A program made the position numbers and the translations under genes. A DNA stretch of 16,704 nucleotides from an uncultured Pseudomonadota bacterium (GTDB lineage Bacteria > Myxococcota_A > UBA796 > GCA-2862545), in assembly GCA_937891875.1 (NCBI GenBank), contig CALATR010000765.1, positions 1 through 16,704 on the forward strand, in the 5' to 3' direction. The notes beneath the pieces are model-generated. The model searched no databases. It saw only the letters and a list, made by a program, of their open reading frames with translations, and was not told the DNA's origin. This document shows, one piece after another, positions 14,814 to 16,704 of this stretch (its first letter is position 1; each line of letters opens with the position of its first letter).

Positions 14814-15157
14814 GTCTGGCCGATCTGGATGACCTCGCCGCCGCGCAGCTCGGCCCTGCGGACCTGGATGTCGTCGACGAAGATGCCGTGGGTGCTGCCG
14901 AGGTCCTCGATGTGCCAGGCGTCCCCGCTCCGGACCAGCCGGCAGTGGCGGCGGCTGACCTGGGCATCGGTGCGCAGGGTCAGGTCACAGCGACCGCTGC
15001 GGCCGACCACCACTTCGCCGGCGAGCAGCAGGTGCGAGCCCGCGAACAGGATCTGCGAGCCGCTCTCCGGATCGACCTCCACCAGGCTGGGAACGGCCTC
15101 GGCGAGGCGATCCTGGGTGCGGATGGTGGTGAACTGCGGGGCGAAGGTGGGCATCAT
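14756..15157 (-). CDS. FHA-domain protein
   Basis: This 133-residue protein is almost only one forkhead-associated domain, which binds phosphothreonine peptides. The key residues are GR at 52-53, SRRH at 68-71 and LGSTHG at 86-91. The usual Asn of the 'STNG' turn is His90, which may alter peptide binding. An N-terminal extension of about 25 residues (QFTTIRTQDRLAEAV) precedes the domain. I chose the ATG at 15157 because GGAGG (15168-15164) sits six bases ahead; the GTG/ATG further upstream lacks such a site. Its last 19 codons overlap the end of the beta-CASP gene on the other strand by 58 bases. It is divergent from the Ser/Thr kinase gene, a natural partner: kinases of that type make the phosphothreonines FHA domains read. 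No membrane segment or signal peptide is present, so it is probably cytoplasmic. Confidence 0.88.
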   Translation of the reverse strand: MMPTFAPQFTTIRTQDRLAEAVPSLVEVDPESGSQILFAGSHLLLAGEVVVGRSGRCDLTLRTDAQVSRRHCRLVRSGDAWHIEDLGSTHGIFVDDIQVRRAELRGGEVIQIGQTYLRFERATASTACSTVSA

Positions 15158-15303
15158 CGCGGGCCTCCAACGAACACCCACGATCTAGGCCGCCCACCCC
15201 CGGCGCGCGGATACACGCGATTTCACGGCCTTCAGTGGTCCGCGGCGGTGTCGAGGCAGGCCGGCGGTTATCCGACGAAGCAGCCACCCCGGAGCACAGC
15301 CGC
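15158..15303. promoter_or_regulatory. 146-base divergent promoter region between the FHA and kinase genes
   Basis: Both flanking genes start outward from this gap, so it must hold promoters for both. I see no convincing -35/-10 pairs. GGAG at 15291-15294 is the probable ribosome binding site for the kinase GTG start at 15304. Confidence 0.4.
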
Positions 15304-16704
15304 GTGATCGAGCCCGGAACCGTCATCGACGACCGGTACCTGGTCGAGCGCACCCTCGCGAGCGGCGGCATGGGCACGGTCCTGGTCGTGCGCCACCAGA
15401 CCCTCGACAGCCTGCACGCGCTGAAGATCCTGCACGTGCCCGGCACCGAGGTCCGGGAGCGCCTGCTCACCGAGGGCAAGGTCCAGGCGCGGCTCAAACA
15501 CCCGAACATCGTCGCGGTGACCGACACCCTCATGGTCGACGGGGCGCCGGGCATCGTGATGGAGTTCATCGGCGGCGGCTGCCTCGACGACCTCCTCGCC
15601 GAGCGCGAGCTCTCGCTGGACGAGATCGAGCAGATCTTCCTCGGCATCCTCGCCGGCGTCGCCCACGCCCACACCCAGGGGCTGGTGCATCGCGATCTCA
15701 AGCCGGCAAACGTCCTGATCGAGCGGATCGGCGCGACCGGACTGCTGCCCAAGGTGACCGACTTCGGCATCGTGAAGGTGCTGGAGGAGGCGCGACCGGT
15801 GACCGGCGCCCCCAAGACCCGGACCGGGATCGGCATGGGCACGCCGCAGTACATGGCCCCCGAGCAGGCGGACGGCGCGTCCATGGTCGGCCCCGAGGCC
15901 GACGTGTTCTCGCTGGGCTGCATCCTGTACGAGATGGTCATGGGCGCGCGCCCGTTCGAGTCGCAGAGCGTGCTCGGCATCCTGGCGAGCGCCGCCGACG
16001 GCCTGTACGACGACCCCCAGGACCTGCGCCCCAACCTGCCCGATCGCTTCGTGCAGGCCATCCGCGGCGCGCTGGTGCCCGAGCGGGAGCTGCGGATCGG
16101 CACCTGCGAGGAGCTGGCCGCGGTGCTCACCGAGGGCCGGGTCACCCGCCTCGACACCCTGGGGCGGTCCTCGCGCGAGCCCACGCCGCTGCCCCGCCGG
16201 GAGTTCCCCAAGGGCCAGGGGCGGGTGGAGCACCACCGCCGGCGTCGGGGCTACGTGCCCGGGGCGGCCACCGGGGGCTCGGCCACCGGGACCGGCGGCG
16301 CGTCCGCGCCCGCGAGCCAGACCATGCCGCCGCTGGACGCGCTCGAGGAGCAGCCGCGGCGGTCGCGGACCGGACTGTGGGTCGGCCTGCTGGTGGGTGG
16401 GGTCCTGCTGGCCCTGGTCGCCGTGGCCGGGGTCGGCGTGCTGGGCGCGGGGGTGGCCGGCGCCGCCTGGTTCGCCATGCCCGGCGCGGACGTCGACACC
16501 GGCGTGGTCACGACCATCGACCCGCCGGATGATCCTCCTGATACGCCAGTTCCCACCGATGCATCCGACGACACGGACGTGGACACCCAGGGCGGTGGCG
16601 CGAACACGGGCACGAACGGCGGTGGGACGACCGGCGGTGGCACGACGACGACCGGCGGTGGCACGACGACCGGCGGTGGCACGACGACCGGCGGTGGGAC
16701 GACG
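15304..16704 (+). CDS. PknB-type Ser/Thr protein kinase with one membrane segment, partial (C-terminus off the right edge)
   Basis: The frame is open from a GTG at 15304 to the window end (467 codons, no stop). The kinase domain spans about residues 9-275. It has the glycine loop LASGGMGTV (18-26), catalytic Lys41 in HALKIL, a candidate helix-C Glu57, HRDLKPAN (129-136), DFG (153-155) and MAPE (184-187). All catalytic residues are intact, so an active kinase is expected. A basic, low-complexity juxtamembrane region (about 276-355) with PRRSR leads to one transmembrane helix (about 357-385). The exported part starts with Asp/Pro/Thr-rich sequence and then Gly/Thr repeats. Such kinases are abundant in Myxococcota. 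It is divergent from the FHA gene, suggesting a signalling pair. No sensor domain is seen before the edge. Confidence 0.93.
   Translation, partial: MIEPGTVIDDRYLVERTLASGGMGTVLVVRHQTLDSLHALKILHVPGTEVRERLLTEGKVQARLKHPNIVAVTDTLMVDGAPGIVMEFIGGGCLDDLLAERELSLDEIEQIFLGILAGVAHAHTQGLVHRDLKPANVLIERIGATGLLPKVTDFGIVKVLEEARPVTGAPKTRTGIGMGTPQYMAPEQADGASMVGPEADVFSLGCILYEMVMGARPFESQSVLGILASAADGLYDDPQDLRPNLPDRFVQAIRGALVPERELRIGTCEELAAVLTEGRVTRLDTLGRSSREPTPLPRREFPKGQGRVEHHRRRRGYVPGAATGGSATGTGGASAPASQTMPPLDALEEQPRRSRTGLWVGLLVGGVLLALVAVAGVGVLGAGVAGAAWFAMPGADVDTGVVTTIDPPDDPPDTPVPTDASDDTDVDTQGGGANTGTNGGGTTGGGTTTTGGGTTTGGGTTTGGGTT
16630..16704 (+). repeat. 18-base tandem repeat coding a Gly/Thr tail in the kinase gene
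   Basis: Four copies of an 18-base unit (ACCGGCGGTGGCACGACG) lie at 16630-16647, 16651-16668, 16669-16686 and 16687-16704, with an extra ACG between the first two and a C-to-G change in the last. Degenerate copies precede it from about 16591. Each copy codes TGGGTT, so the repeat keeps the reading frame. The array continues past the window edge, and its true copy number is unknown. Confidence 0.85.

Noticed and set aside
13259..15307. A 682-codon plus-strand open frame
   Set aside because: Arg/Pro-rich out-of-frame reading of the beta-CASP gene and antisense of the FHA gene.
15268..16236. A 322-codon minus-strand open frame
   Set aside because: Antisense shadow of the kinase gene.

Overview
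The window is very GC-rich, with G/C-biased third codon positions, and carries no RNA gene, CRISPR array or insertion sequence that I can see. The gene content points to a Myxococcota (deltaproteobacterial-type) genome: DUF1501 and CxxCH envelope proteins, a giant FG-GAP lipoprotein with an Asp/Thr/Ser-rich linker, a transmembrane Ser/Thr kinase, an FHA protein and many lipoproteins. This is inference from gene families, not a phylogenetic placement.

Left part (1-6532, all minus strand). A VTC-type polyphosphate polymerase-like gene precedes a DUF4956 membrane protein that runs off the left edge. Upstream of these lies a tight four-gene operon, in transcription order: a lipoprotein with a propeller-like body and a C-terminal CxxCH haem motif; a DUF1588/DUF1585-like exported protein with one CxxCH; a small lipoprotein; and a DUF1501 protein with a twin-arginine signal. 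Gaps are 8, -4 and 9 bases. It looks like a cell-envelope module whose substrate cannot be read from the sequence.

Centre (6668-11056, plus strand). Divergent from the operon is a 1220-residue lipoprotein with three Ig-like repeats and 14 FG-GAP blades, most simply two seven-bladed propellers. It is followed by a 230-residue lipoprotein of unknown function. A roughly 400-base AT-richer non-coding stretch comes next.

Junction (11453-12693). An IPT/TIG-like lipoprotein gene is joined out of frame, near 12016, to the last 225 codons of a TonB-dependent receptor. This is a deletion/recombination scar or an assembly chimera.

Right part (12837-16704). A beta-CASP metallo-beta-lactamase RNase-like protein carries an unusual C-terminal LOG-like (PGGxxT) domain. 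A convergent FHA-domain gene overlaps its end by 58 bases. Divergent from the FHA gene is a PknB-type Ser/Thr kinase with one transmembrane segment and a Gly/Thr-repeat tail, which runs off the right edge. The FHA protein and the kinase may form a phosphothreonine signalling pair.
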